A stretch of 5,565 nt of DNA, from contig JANQFM010000423.1 in NCBI GenBank assembly GCA_028277865.1, forward strand, positions 1 through 5,565, given 5' to 3'. Made by a program: the position numbers and the translations under genes. Shown here one piece after another: positions 5,472-5,565 of this stretch (position 1 is its first letter; every line of letters begins with the position of its first letter). The notes beneath the pieces were generated by a model. It did not search any database and was not told the DNA's origin. It worked only from the letters and a program-made list of their open reading frames with translations. The stretch comes from Acidobacteriota bacterium (GTDB lineage: Bacteria > Acidobacteriota > UBA6911 > RPQK01 > DATIPO01).

Positions 5472-5565
5472 GGCAGTTGGCAGTTGGCAGTTGGCAGTTG
5501 GCAGTTGGCAGTTGGCAGTTGGCAGTTGGCAGTTGGCAGTTGGCAGTTGGCAGTTGGCAGTTGGC
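5472..5565 (+). repeat. Perfect heptamer tandem array (GGCAGTT)n
   Basis: From 5472 the unit GGCAGTT repeats 13 full times without a mismatch plus three bases, and it continues past the window end. It starts at the base directly after the TAG of the orphan gene. Because 7 is not a multiple of 3, every plus-strand frame reads the same cyclic heptapeptide GSWQLAV, and every minus-strand frame reads NCQLPTA. Neither contains a stop codon. The perfection implies recent expansion by slippage, or active homogenisation. The true length cannot be known from this window. Confidence 0.95.

Noticed and set aside
5472..5565. CRISPR array
   Set aside because: The units are 7 bp, contiguous and without spacers, so this is a simple tandem repeat.

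Overview
The window is a GC-rich bacterial segment. It holds a four-gene, leftward-transcribed ABC-efflux operon, a rightward orphan gene of unknown function, and an unusual density of short-period repeats in the gaps. The adaptor and permease types indicate a diderm (Gram-negative type) cell. The style of the repeats (an 8-bp-period CGCAAAG-type repeat and a 7-bp-period GGCAGTT-type repeat) resembles what I remember from Acidobacteriota and similar environmental genomes. That taxonomic guess is weak.

Layout, left to right. Positions 1-37 hold a three-unit octamer repeat just past the end of the operon. Then, all on the minus strand: an ABC ATPase (38-808), a YbhG/HlyD-like membrane-fusion adaptor (808-1974), an FtsX/MacB-type permease (1997-3169), a 177-bp gap full of degenerate repeats, and a second, different FtsX/MacB-type permease (3347-4492). 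In transcription order the operon is permease 2, permease 1, adaptor, ATPase. The adaptor and ATPase genes overlap by one base (TAATG). A divergent intergenic region (4493-4781) carries a direct-repeat operator candidate and an imperfect inverted-repeat element built around a second octamer repeat. A 229-aa orphan gene (4782-5471, plus strand) follows. Immediately after its stop codon, a perfect GGCAGTT heptamer array runs off the window edge.

The four genes probably form one transport machine. Two permeases (likely a heterodimer) would be driven by a separate LolD/MacB-type ATPase and coupled through the adaptor's coiled-coil hairpin to an outer-membrane TolC-like channel. No such channel gene is in the window, but the adaptor carries an R-x3-L-x6-S tip motif that fits TolC docking. 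The substrate cannot be told from sequence.

The transporter is a well-known type, and I found no convincing new multi-gene system. The most unusual content is in the repeats: related octamer repeats in opposite orientation at the two ends of the operon, one inside a hairpin-forming element, and related heptamer repeats at two places. One of the heptamer repeats has spread to within a few bases of a start codon that has no visible ribosome binding site.
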